A stretch of DNA of 64,000 nt from positions 92,036,136 through 92,100,135 of the forward strand of contig OY978525.1 of assembly GCA_963854835.1 (NCBI GenBank), in the 5' to 3' direction. Shown one piece after another: positions 1 through 13,845 of the stretch. The position numbers were made by a program, and so were the translations under genes. How positions within the stretch are numbered: position 1 is the first letter of the stretch; each line of letters begins with the position of its first letter. A model generated the notes under the pieces. That model was not told where the DNA came from. It searched no databases and was given only the letters and a program-made list of their open reading frames with translations. The DNA comes from Megamerina dolium. Its lineage: Eukaryota; Arthropoda; Insecta; Diptera; Megamerinidae.

Positions 1-3000
1 ATTGCAAAATAATACACTGACACGTCAGCTTAAAATGGCTTGAAAACAAAAACTAAATTCACAGATCGAAATAAAATTTAGATTGTATTGATATGAAAGA
101 TGACACTTAAAATGGCATATAAATTTCGATCTCTCTATTAGTTAAGAGGTGCCGTTTTCAAGAAGTAGAAAAGTTCACTCTCCTGCTGGCAAATTATTTG
201 CTTCGTTTTTACACTGAGCGCATGATATTGCATATTTTTCACATGTTACATTACATTTCTTCAGTTCTTGTAGATTTTTTTGTTTTTTCAATCATCTATA
301 TCTAGTTTTTCGTCTCTATATCTGTATCTGATTCTCCATGATTTTTGTATTTTTCACTAATTTACTTTCATTCCATTCCGTTCGATATAAGCGGAAGCGA
401 AAGTTAAGCCTACTAAATGCTCGCATGTATGCACGTACCTATTTTATTGCTCTCTCTACACTAAAATCGGATGTTGATCGTTCGTCAGTAACACCACCAT
501 CACCATCATCATCAGCAACCATTAACCATCAGCTAGCCAGTCAGTCAGCCAGAGCAAGAGTACGAAATGAAAAATCCAATCGATTACTATCAGGTCATCA
601 ACAACAGTAGTCAGTGTGTATTTGAGTGAGTGATTGAATGGGTGGTAATGGCATTAGCCATAGCATCAGCAAACAATTTGATGCATACATATGTAAGAGT
701 GCTAATGTGTCATACATATATGTACAAATGTACAAAGTTCAGCATAGTTTCTAACTTATACATACTTCAGCTATTTGTAAATGTATGTGATCTGTGTATG
801 TTTCTATTTATAGTGTATGTAAGTACTTGCAAGAACATACAACGAATTGAGTGTTAATTAATTTTTGCTGTTATATAATTAGCTTTATTGTATACACATC
901 CATATAAGCATAATATCATTTAGTCATCCTATTGCTGTTTTTTTTTCAGCATCAAAAATGTATACCATTGTATATTACTTTGATGCCATAACAGAAGCAG
1001 TCATATTCAGCAACACCCACATAATTGAAAAATGTATTTTATTTGAAGCTAGACTTGTTTGTGAAAAGTATGATATATAACGTATATATATATTTAGTTG
1101 CATATATAGGTCTGATGATAAATTCATAATTTACTTTCTCCTATCTGGTTGGTACCAGACATATGACACACATCCGACAAAAGTCAAATTAGTTACGTCA
1201 ACCAAAACTTGATTATTCTGCAAATAGAAATTTTATACAAATCCACGAATCATTCCAGGAGTAATAATACAATATTATTTATTGTGGAATTCAACTTATA
1301 TGCCCCATTAATGATTATCTCAGCTTGTGCTTGAGAACAAAAATATATTACGCCTAAGATCATTTGCTTAATTTTCATCTAATTTAGCTTTCCAAGCAAT
1401 TGTAGGCTATTCTAGGCAATTCCCATGCCGTAGGTGATTTAGAATATTTCGTGACATTTAATCCAATGCACCAATCATGCTATATGTCGAACTAAGGCAA
1501 GGCACTAAGGTGACCTCAAACATTATGTCAGGTCTCTAGAGTATCGGAATAGCATCTACAGATTCATCCATATTTCGAAATCTGACTGGTTTTCGATGCA
1601 AAGAACAATCAATAAATGGTCACTCTCACTATCAACAAAATAATGAAATGGTACACGGAAGATAATAAATTGCCTAGAATGTAGATGATAACAAAAGAAA
1701 GAAAACAATAACAACATTGAATCACATCAAGTTTCCATCTCCACAACATTTTCCCCACACTTTTAACTCCCAACTCTCAATTGGCTACTTACAACTACTC
1801 ACAACCTACTATGCATAGTCATACGCATACGCGTTTACATATGCATAGACATATTCTATACATAGTCGATTCAATTGCTCTACTCATAACTGTCATTTCT
1901 ATGTCGATTCATTTTATGACCGTCATTGAGCAAAAAAAAAGAAGAAAAATATATAAGAAAAGCAACACAAATACCCCCAAATGTACAAGAAAAAAGAAAA
2001 GAATATACAAGCAGAGCGAATTTATGACATTTACCGTGCATTATATGAACACGTTACATACATACAAATGGATGATCATTCGAAATATGATATCCTCAAG
2101 TATGCTACTCATACTGTTGTCATGGTGGAATTGTTCTTACCATTTCAATCAAGTATACATCACACTCATAAAGACATGTTTGATGGGTTGCTACAAGAGG
2201 ATGAGTACAATTATGTATGCCTGTGTGCTTGTGCATATGTGAATGAAATAGAGGCCAACCAACTAAGCAATCAGCCCACAAATGAACAAACAACCAGTCA
2301 GCCAAACAAACCATCGATCAATAATGAAATCTAACGCAGCTTGTCTTATGTACATACATACTATACGAATGTTTCTATACAGTTTGTGTAGTTGAACTTA
2401 AATGGAAGTCCATCATTTGGCGACCATCTCACACACACACACACACACACACACTCATTTACCATATCTTATACTCTTCTACTTGTGCTATACATGTTAT
2501 ACTCAAGCAAATGCAAACGAGATGAAATTTATCAATATTCACTTACACTCATATAAATATATATATATATATATTCTCAGTCACTCACACATACTTACGC
2601 ATTCAAAATACCAAAATCAAGTGGCGGCAAAAGAAGTGGAATCGACAACGACAGCAACAACGAAGATGAAGCAAAAGAACAGCTCACGTTTTATTGAAAT
2701 CAAATATTTATTTAATGGGGGTAAGCAACAGAAGCAGAAACACTACTATCAGCAATCAACCCACATTCAGATACATATATGTATATACTTGTATGCAGCA
2801 GGCATACAGATTTTCACGGGTACTCACATATATGTATACTTGTGCATATATAAGCGAATTTGTGTGCGATAAACATACTCTTAATACACGTGCTCGCAAC
2901 GATAAGTGTGGTCTCATATATCTATGCAAAGGGTATATATTTACATATGAAAGGTGTTTTTTGTTTTTAGAATGAAGTATTTTCGAATAAAAATGTCAAG

Positions 3001-3298
3001 AAATGTCGATCAAAGGTACATAAGATCGTCGATATATATATATTGGAGTACAATGGAACAAACTAGGCATAGATTTCAGTTCAATGTCATAAATTGTATT
3101 GACATAAGTCCCTTCTATATATAGTGCAGCATTTAGGCTTTTGTTCCTTCGCTTTTTTGAAATTGTTCCACAAAGATATTCATATATACCTTAAGAAGAT
3201 ATAGAAGAATTGAAGCTGCGTGGCCATTAGACCGGTTCGATCCCCATATGATATAATCAACTTTGCAATTACCCCCCTCTAAATTAAGATCTTACTTT
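1..3298. other. Non-coding AT-rich stretch
   Basis: I see no supported gene here. Open frames of 60 to 156 codons exist, but their translations are rich in His, Tyr, Ile and Thr from TACATA/CATAT and CA repeats, and none matches a known family. There is a CA microsatellite at about 2429-2454, a short TA run near 2558-2574 and many copies of TACATATG-type palindromes. A Gln/Thr-rich open segment around 2610-2720 ends before a GGTAAGC donor-like site but has no convincing acceptor, so I do not call it an exon. Confidence 0.6.
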
Positions 3299-3426
3299 AA
3301 GAGGATTTTAGAGTCGTAACAATTTTCGAATTGAGTTACAAATAAAGGAGTTATGAATAAAATGTTCGATTTTGATTGTTTTAAGGACTCCCTAAGGACG
3401 AACATTTTTGTAACCCTAAAATCCTT
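3299..3426. repeat. Nested inverted repeat, possible MITE
   Basis: The left arm (AGGATTTTAGAGTCGTAAC from 3302) and the right arm (TAACCCTAAAATCCT, 3411-3425) are imperfect reverse complements. Inside them AAAATGTTCG (about 3360-3369) pairs perfectly with CGAACATTTT (3399-3408). The two nested stems suggest a fold-back element of about 125 bp. There is no open frame, and I see no clear target-site duplication, so its class is open. Confidence 0.4.
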
Positions 3427-6033
<2,607 letters not shown>

Positions 6034-6380
6034 GGGTGCCGTAAATCAGTGGTTAGTGTTTTGGTCTACTGATCAGTAGGAGGGAGGTTCAATCCCCGGC
6101 TGAAGCATATCTTTAATATCAAAAAGATTTTTTCTTTCGAACGGTACCCAACTGTCGGCAAACAATTGGCAATTCTACCAGCAGTAATAATTTGCCATGA
6201 AAAAGCTTCTAAAAAGAACTCTGTGACAAAACTCAGAAAAAGTGATGTCACAAGGATTCTGCCGTTCGGAACCGGCTAAAGTAAGTAGGTCCCTTCTACT
6301 ACTGTCCAAAATTTAACATGCACAACAGTAATGGAAGAAAAGCTCGGCCAATGAGCCCTTCGGGGCTTTAAATTCCACAT
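6034..6380 (+). mobile_element. tRNA-derived SINE, copy 1
   Basis: The head resembles a tRNA gene. A box A-like TAAATCAGTGG lies at 6042-6052 and a box B-like GGTTCAATCCC begins at 6086, the spacing expected of an internal RNA polymerase III promoter. The body shares long blocks with copies at 12.2, 29.5 and 44.4 kb: a TTTCGAACGGTACC block, TTTGCCATGAAAA, a CTCTGTGA...CTCAGAAAAA block, and an ACCGGCTAA...GTAAGTAGG tail. It ends near CTTCGGGGCTTT followed by an AT-rich tail. A tRNA-like head with a repeated body and no protein is the normal structure of a SINE moved by a partner LINE. The family name is unknown to me. Confidence 0.8.
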
Positions 6381-6549
6381 ATTTAAAATTTTTTTAAATA
6401 ACATTGAAAAAGGTCTAATATTGTAGTGCTGACCCAATCCTCGCATTTACCTAGTCAAGTCATAAATATTGGTACACAGAAAAATCGACGCCAAATGAAA
6501 ACGAATTAATATTTATCAAAACCTTTCAAACCATCATTAAGGGGGTCTA

Positions 6550-6700
6550 TCTGAAGAGGCGACTTCTCGCCTTTGTTTGGAAGATGAACAGACATCACAG
6601 CATGTTATTTGCCAGCATCCAGCATGTCCCTACAATACATTATAGAAAATAGTTCTTAAAAGCTATGTCATGACAACAAATAAAATTCACTGAGTAGCAC
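6550..6700 (+). mobile_element. LINE 3' fragment (Cys/His tail)
   Basis: The plus-strand frame from about 6574 reads CLEDEQTSQHVICQHPAC, which resembles the Cys/His-containing C-terminal tail after the RNase H domain in I/R1/LOA-type non-LTR retrotransposons (usual pattern C..C-L-E-D-E-E-T-x-E-H-x-x-C-x-C-P). It is very short and runs into stops downstream. It is a dead fragment; family assignment rests on this short motif only. Confidence 0.5.
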
Positions 6701-9469
6701 TCTAATCGATTGCACTAGTGCGCCTTACGCACTAAAAAAAAGGCATGGGCAAAAGCTACATTTTTGAATCGAATTACTCGTTCTGCGATAGTGACATTTT
6801 AATACCACAACTAGAATGAGTTTCTTATCGACGGGCCGATAATATCATCAATCAACTATAAAGTTCGTACGCTGACGAATTGCCACCAACTGTTCCGAGG
6901 GTAGCCACCTGATAAGTGTTTGCTCTGCAAAATACTACCAACCGCCGCCCCTTTGGGTGCCCGTATACTATAATTTAGGTCTCAGGTTTGAGGTTTGAGG
7001 CCAGAGTCCTTGATAGAGGTAATGCCACAAAAGCATTTTTCACGTAGAATACTCGAATATACAATATTTACGTGCAACTAGGATATGCGAATTCCATTTT
7101 CCTGACTGAATAATACCGCAGCAGGGAAAGCAAAAATCATACATTACAACTTGTGGTCACCAAGTAAGTGTACGAAACCGTTATTTACCGAGCCATGTTT
7201 CACGTATAGTTAATAGATAGTTGATAGATGATTTGGCAAATAATTAATTTCTAATCATCGTGAACACTGAACATCTTATGCACAAGCACAACCCAGTACC
7301 AAGCTGACTCAGAGTAGCTTCAAACATTTATTGAAAATATTGGCAATATTCGATATCGTTTCGACTTTTAACCTCTACTTGTTCCCCAGGATTTATGAGC
7401 TATGCTATGATAATGCTTTCGAAAGATATGTGTGTAAAGAAGAGCAGTTTCAAATCAACTAAACATGTTGATTCATCCTATGCCAGGTCTTCGAAGTGTT
7501 GATTGTTTAACAAAAGTTCTCGCTATTCCTTGATTCCAAAGTAATGGTTAACATAAAATAAAATAATTATAATAATAAAACTGAAGTACTTTTAACACTC
7601 AATAAGCAACTATTTATATACATACATAAGACTATTTGTATATGTGAGCGACTATCACATCAACCAAACCTCATACAATGATGTATATCGTTGGCTTTGA
7701 AGTAAAATGTGTCATATGCCTAGAAGCTTGTCATAAATTAAAAAAGAAGAAACAAAGAAAAAGTGAGAGAAGAGAAAGTAATGAAAAAAATTTGACATGA
7801 GGAAAAACAACCAAGACTAAGAAGAAGAAGAAGAAGCAGAAATATTGCATAATATTAAAAATGTTTTTTTTTTCATTTTCTTTGCAGTTGTGGTTGATGT
7901 TTCATTCACCATTTGGTAGACTTTGAAATACCTTAAAGCTATTAGCACATCCTGTATCCAATGTCATATCAGTATATACACAAAGAATATGCCTCATCAT
8001 AAGAATCGTCCATGTTTCGCTTATGCTGTTATGCTAACAGTACAACCACACCAACATCTACGATATCACTCAACCTGAGTGCTGCTTACATATTGTATTA
8101 ACCATCTCCAATGCACCCACACTACGCCCACCAAGGACCATAGACCGTCAACCGTCGACCATAACCACAACACAACTGTGTTTGGCTTTGGCAATGTCCT
8201 TTGTCCTACATCCTGCAGTAATTATATATGTATATACAAATATAAGGTATATGAATTGTATGTATGTGAGGGGATGGGTGTATGTGTGTGTGTGTATTTA
8301 TGTCAGTCAGAGTCATTCAGTGGTTGTATGTTGATGCTGTTGATGTTGCCATCATAAAGTAACGCATTATTTTGTGTGTTTTATTGGCGGCATGCAACAA
8401 CATTAATCTCCGTTCGCCATTTAGCCAACAACAACAAAAGAGAAAAAAAAACAAATGTGATGATATGTAAAGAAATGTTATTTTGTAGGAACAAAGAAGA
8501 TAGAACGAAGTAGAAGTAGAAATTGGTACAGAGTTAACAGATTAAAAAATGCTGAGGAAAGATGTGATATTAAGATGATTATGAAGTTTGTGTGTGTGTG
8601 TGTGTGTGTTTGTGTGTGCGTATGTAGAGTAGGCACATAAAAAAGGAGGAAGCAAGACCGAAAAAAAAGAAAGCAAAAAAAAATGATGCGATTTGAGTAT
8701 GAGTCCCAAAGAGCCAACAAAACACACGGCAGTGCTTTTGCCTTGATTTTTGACTATACTGCTATTTTTGCTATGGTTGATGATGTTAAGCAAATAAATA
8801 AATAAACAAATTGTATATAGCTACAAGTTGGGATGATTATACTATCTACGTGTAAGTATGGCATTTGTTTGGGTTGCGTTGGTTTGCTTTTCTTCTTTTT
8901 GCTAAATCGACGATATATTGATGCTGGATAAGTGGAGTGAAGTGCTTGCTGGTTTTCCTTTAAATTAGAGAACACCACGTATACATGCAGATAAATGTAC
9001 GAATATATTTTAATTAATATTATATTAACCTAGTTGACAGGAAGTAACCATATCAGGTACGGTATCAGGTACAGGCATAGAAGGACTGATATAAAGTTAT
9101 ACTTGTTCAGGCATCAGTTCTTAGAGAAATGTTTAAGTGGACCCGAACACTTTCGAATACATATTGGAGTATAAATAATCTTAGAAGAACAGTGATATAA
9201 ATGCTTCAACAAAAGTAAAAAATAATTGCCTTGAAGTTTCATCCGGACGATCAAAACAAAACGGCAAAACGAAAATGTTGCACCCAAAAATCGTCAATTA
9301 TCGACACAAATTTACAAATTTGTGTCAACTTTTGAATCCGAATAAATGGGAATGATTCTTGATATAATGTGATGCACCCAATTCAAATCATAAACCATTT
9401 TAAAGATTGATTATATTCTTCGAGATATTTGAAATTCAATTTTGCGGTCATTTTATTATTACTATAAAT
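6701..9469. other. Non-coding stretch
   Basis: No gene is supported. Visible content: GAAGAA-type purine runs at 7820-7840, a GT microsatellite at about 8588-8618, and AT-rich sequence. Short open frames on both strands over 8478-8978 are rich in His/Thr or Phe/Leu from the GT/CA repeat and are spurious. The sequence around 6890-7010 is more GC-rich but I recognise nothing in it. Confidence 0.55.
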
Positions 9470-9605
9470 TTTTATACCCTGCATAATGCAATATGCATGG
9501 TATATTCATTTCGGTCAGATGTTTGTGTCCACTTGAAGGAATCTCCGGAGATATAGACATGGATATATATTCGTGATCAGCATCGATTAAATTTTCGATT
9601 TAACG

Positions 9606-9652
9606 ATGTCCGTCCGTCCGTCCGTCCGTCCGTCCGTCCGTCCGTCTGTCTG
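9606..9652 (+). repeat. (GTCC)n microsatellite of DINE copy 1
   Basis: About ten GTCC/GTCT units in tandem. The same block, reversed as GACGGACG, occurs in copy 2 (about 52318-52345) and copy 3 (about 59390-59415), shorter in both. A microsatellite at this place is a normal part of DINE-type elements. Confidence 0.95.
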
Positions 9653-9774
9653 TCACCTGGCTGGTTCGCACGATAACTTGAGTAAATATTAAGCTATTTC
9701 GATGAAATTTGGCATAAGTAATCTATGATCCAAGGGTACGGAGGGGATTGATATTGGGCATGATCGGTCAATAA

Positions 9775-10840
9775 CCACGCCCACACCAAGCATTCAAAGC
9801 GACTAACCTCGAAATTTTCAAAATCTTTAACTTGCTATAACTCACACAATATACCACTTGGGACAACAATATTTTGCACATAGAGTTATATTATACTACT
9901 GTATAACCTCACCAAAAGTGGTTGAGCCACGCCTACTTTCTAGCGTAGCTCCCATTCAAAGTGTCTGTACTTCTTTTAAATTGAAACTGCTGTAACTTCT
10001 ACAATCTTCTGTCTAGAATAACCATAATTGACACTTAGATTAACACGGTAGTCAGAAATAATACAGCAGAAAATCAATATGCCACGCCCACTCCTTTTTG
10101 GGTCTCCCATACAAAGTTGCGGAAATTAAAAAAAATGTTACCGGTTATAACTTGCAAACTATTCAGCGTAGAAAAACGAGATTTAAGGTGTGGATTAGTA
10201 TTGTACGAGCAACTAGGCTTACAGAAAATGGGCGCACCACGCCCAGTGTTTATCGTAGCCCCCATACAAATTTTAAATTGAAACAGCTGTAACTTCGGCA
10301 ATCTTCTGTCTAGAATAACCATAATTGACACTTAAATTAATATCGTAGTCGGCAAAAATCTGGCAGAAAATCAGTGTGCCACGCCCACTCCTTCATGGGT
10401 CTCCCATACAAAGTCGAGTGAATTAAACTAAAATGTTAAGCTCCATAGCTTACAAACCATTTAGCCTAGGACAACGAGACTTAGGGTATGGATTAGTATT
10501 GTACGAGCAACTAGGCTCACAGAAAATGGGCGCACCACGCCCAGTGTTTATCGTAGCCCCCATACAAATTTTAAATTGAAACAGCTGTAACTTCGGCAAT
10601 CTTCTGTCTACAGTAACCATAATTGACACTTAAATTAATATCGTAGTCGGAAATAATCTGGCGAATATTCAGCGTACCACGCCCACTTCTTATTGGGGCT
10701 CCCATACAAAGTTGAGGAAATTAAACAAAAATGTTAACCACCATAACTTAGAAACTATTCAACGTAGGACACCAAATTTAAGGTGTGGATTAACATTGAA
10801 AAATTAATTGGATTTACTAGAAAGTGGTAAGCCACGCCCA
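9775..10840 (+). repeat. About 150-bp tandem array with CCACGCC boxes
   Basis: A CCACGCC(C) box recurs at 9775, 9927, 10082, 10237, 10379, 10535, 10677 and 10832, giving spacings of 142 to 156 bp. Longer similarity shows at twice that distance: TTAAATTGAAAC...CTGTAACTT recurs near 9976, 10273 and 10571, so the unit is partly organised as a dimer of about 297 bp. Each monomer also holds CCCATACAAA and an ACTT...AACTATT-like block. The array is inside the DINE-like element and is present, reversed, in both other copies. Confidence 0.8.
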
Positions 10841-11113
10841 CTTTTTATATAGCTCCCATACTAAGCCTCGGAATTATCTTAAAATCCTTTTACTTCGTCA
10901 AAGTCAACCATATTTCGGGTGTAAATTAGTAGTATATGCAAAAATTGTTTCTCGAAAAGTGGAAATAAAAGAAAAGTTGGATATTCCAGTAAACTTTTTA
11001 TATATAAATCTACATATGCAGGGTATAGTTTGGTCGGCCCCAGCCGACTGTAAGGAGATTTTTAAGATATAATACTGTACATTAAGAATATATATTAAGG
11101 ATTTACGATTACC

Positions 11114-11740
11114 AAGAATGCTGTTATTTACACAGTGATGAGGCTAATTTTTGGCTCAATGGGTATGTGAACAAGCCAAATTGATGGATTTGGAATGAAG
11201 ACAATCCACAAGAAATTCTTCAGACACCAATTTTTTTTCCACCATTACATCCACAAAAATTTACTGTTTGGTGCAGCTTACAAGCTGGTGGAATTATTGG
11301 TCCATACTTCTTTAAAAATGCGGCAGGTAACCGTCCATGGCGATTGCTGCAGAGTCATGATAACTGAATATTTGATTCCCCATTTGCGTGGTATGAATAT
11401 GGAAGAAATGTGGTTCAATACATCGAATACAGCCATCGATTTATTGAAGGAAATATTTGGCGACAACATAATCTCTCGAAAAGGATTTGTGAAATATCCT
11501 GCAAGATCTTCGATTTAACACCTCTGGACTATTTTTTGTAGGGCTATGTAAAACGGCTAGTTTATGCTGATAAATCAGTAACTTTGGATGAATTGCAATC
11601 CAACATTGAGCGAATTATTGGCAAGATTTTAGATTACGACACGTTCGAGCCAGCTGCGGTGGTTATATGCTCGAAATCATAATCAAACAATAATTGCACA
11701 AAATTATCCTTAAAATAAAGCGAATTTTTAGAATATTACA
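11114..11740 (+). mobile_element. Mariner/Tc1-type transposase relic (3' half)
   Basis: The first recognisable block is SDEANFWLNG (11134 on), which holds the first catalytic Asp. Then come KFTVWC and GGIIGPYFFKN in another frame, followed by the open frame 11195-11518 with VTVHGD, MITEYLIPHLRGM and DLLKEIFGDNIISR. DLTPLDYF with the third acidic residue begins at 11512, and GYVKRLVYADK follows. These are the landmarks of Tc1/mariner-superfamily DDE transposases. It is dead: there are several frameshifts and stops, and the block between MWF and the IDLLKE helix, which normally carries the second catalytic Asp, is deleted. No terminal repeats were found. Confidence 0.85.
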
Positions 11741-12189
11741 TTTTGTATTTTTTTTTTTCCAAGTTTGAAAGAGCTTCTCAAAACAAAAACACAGTGTACA
11801 TCGTGTATGGCAAATGGTATCGGTAGGTAACGGATCAACTATTTCGATCTATTTCATACAAAAGCCGATTAGAACGATTAGTCAAAACGGATTGGTAGGT
11901 AACGTACCATTGGAATCTGTAGAAATTAGATTTCCAACGGAGCATATGAGAGTCATTCCCTTTTCTCTCTATCATTTTTCTATTTTATACTACACCTAGC
12001 TATCTCTTTCCTACTTATATAACATATGGACTGAGCTATCCACATTGACTAATAGCACTTAGTTTTTTAAGATACTTTACTTTACTTTCTGTTACCTTAC
12101 GTCTTGACTAATCGCACTATAAATCGCAAAAGACCATAAATAGTAATGGCGAATAATAATATGGCGAAACATGACATAATTTATTTGTA
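11741..12189. other. Non-coding stretch
   Basis: No gene is visible. A GGTATCGGTAGGTAACGGAT-like sequence near 11817 partly recurs as GGATTGGTAGGTAACGTACC near 11889, a weak direct repeat at about 72 bp. Its meaning is unknown. Confidence 0.5.
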
Positions 12190-12438
12190 CACCTACTTAT
12201 ATTAGTGGGTTCCGAAGAACAGAACCCATATGACACCATTTTTTCTGAGCTTCGTCACAGAGCTCTTGTGAAAACGTTTTCATGGCAAATTGTCACTTCT
12301 GGATAAATTGCCAATTGCTTTTTTGGTACCGTTCGAAAGAAAAATCTTTTTGATATCAACATTGTACTGCAGTCCTGATTTACACCCACAACCTACAGAT
12401 CACAAGGCCAAGGCGCTAAATACTGAGCTACGGCACCG
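12190..12438 (-). mobile_element. tRNA-derived SINE, copy 2
   Basis: On the minus strand the tRNA-like head (GGTGCCGTAGCTCAG) begins near 12438, and box A (TAGCTCAGTAT) is intact enough to recognise. Box B is degraded. The body matches the 6.0-kb copy: TTTCGAACGGTACC, TTTGCCATGAAAA, GAGCTCTGTGACGAAGCTCAGAAAAA, and a final CTAATATAAGTAGG where the copy stops. It is therefore 3'-truncated relative to the copies at 6.0 and 44.4 kb. Confidence 0.8.
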
Positions 12439-13814
12439 ATAGTGCCTTTAGCTCGACATCCACACTCGTCTTTAAATATACTCATCTCAGGAGTTGCCAT
12501 ATTTCAAGAGTAGTATAACTTATTCAACTTTAGTATTTAACTTCTTTGACGTAATACGAGCAGCTGACTTAAAGGAATATTACACCACAAGCTACAAAAT
12601 AGTCCATCAGTATAAAATTATATTGGAAAGCAGCAATTCGTCTTAATGTGATAAGGAACTGCACGAAATGTATTGCATTAACAAACAAAATGTTCGGCAT
12701 TTGCAATACTGAGTTATTTTTGAAATAGTAAAGTTCTTCGTCAAAATTGTATACGAGGTGAGCATAACATTGACAACAGACTAAAAATGATACAAGTTAT
12801 AAGTATGAGATATGACGACAATTCTCTTACATGTCTCATACATTTCTCATACAATTGTAAAGAGAAAGGGTGTGAATTTATTTTTTGGTGCATGACTAAA
12901 TCCAAAAGCATATTTTCCAAACAATACACTAATCCAACATGTCGAAATCCAGCCAGGGAACAATTTGGACGACAGATTTTTGTTTCTATTCAGAATAAAT
13001 TTTCTTCGTTTCACCTCATTTGGAATATTTGTTTTCTAACAGTGTCTTGTCTGGTTTTTATATCGTCTGGATTGAATAACATTATTTGTGTCACGTCTTA
13101 TTTGAACTTTGGAAAAATATAAGGTTTTACTAGAGGTTTTACCAATTTATAGAAAATGATGTACTTGTCAGAAATAAATTTAACTCCCCCTGGAGTCAAG
13201 GATTAAATATTAATTGCGGAAAGGTTGGATGTTGTTGCATTAACTACACGTATAAATTAAAATTTTTGTACCAATTTGGCATGATTACATTTTTTTGTAT
13301 GGAAATATCAAATCTTGGTTTTTGCTTTATCATCGTCAAACTCTTTATGATACATTCTCTGATTTTTTTAATTTTTATTGTTGTACTTGTGATGACATTA
13401 TTACTATACCAACTACTTATTATTTTGCTTTTCATTTTTAACTGTGCTAGTTATTTATGATGCAAAATTTTTGTGGTGTTTACGGTTTATATCATAATAA
13501 TAATAACAATAATAATAATTATCGTTATCATCATAAGTATCACAAGCATTATTGTCATTTCAAACATAGCGCAGGCATTATTATATATGATATTTAATGT
13601 GCACCACATACTAAAGGAGGAATAAATAAATACACATGCATGTAAACATTTTAAGCACAGATTGTATACGAGTAGGTATGTAGTATTAAATACAAGTACG
13701 TTACATACAGCTACGTACTGCTGTGCAATAATAGTAGAATGCTCCAACTGCTACATAATGTTGCACGCATTCTTCATTTAACAATTTACGTATAATTAAT
13801 CTTTTCATCATCAA

Positions 13815-13845
<31 letters not shown>

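Larger units (their letters stand above)
9470..11063 (+). mobile_element. DINE/Helentron-like element, copy 1
   Basis: One end reads ATACCCTGCATAATGC (from 9474) and the other has TATGCAGGGTAT (about 11016-11027), so the element has subterminal inverted repeats. Beyond the second one lies a hairpin, GTCGGC-CCCA-GCCGAC, close to the 3' boundary. A GTCC microsatellite sits at 9608-9650 and a central tandem array at 9775-10840. The order of parts (subterminal repeat, GATCAGCATCGA block, GTCC repeat, array, 3' hairpin) matches Drosophila DINE-1/INE-1 elements, which are non-autonomous relatives of Helentrons. The array matches the DINE-TR type that carries about 150-bp repeats. Copies in reverse orientation lie at 51.1 and 57.0 kb. 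It encodes no protein. Confidence 0.85.
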
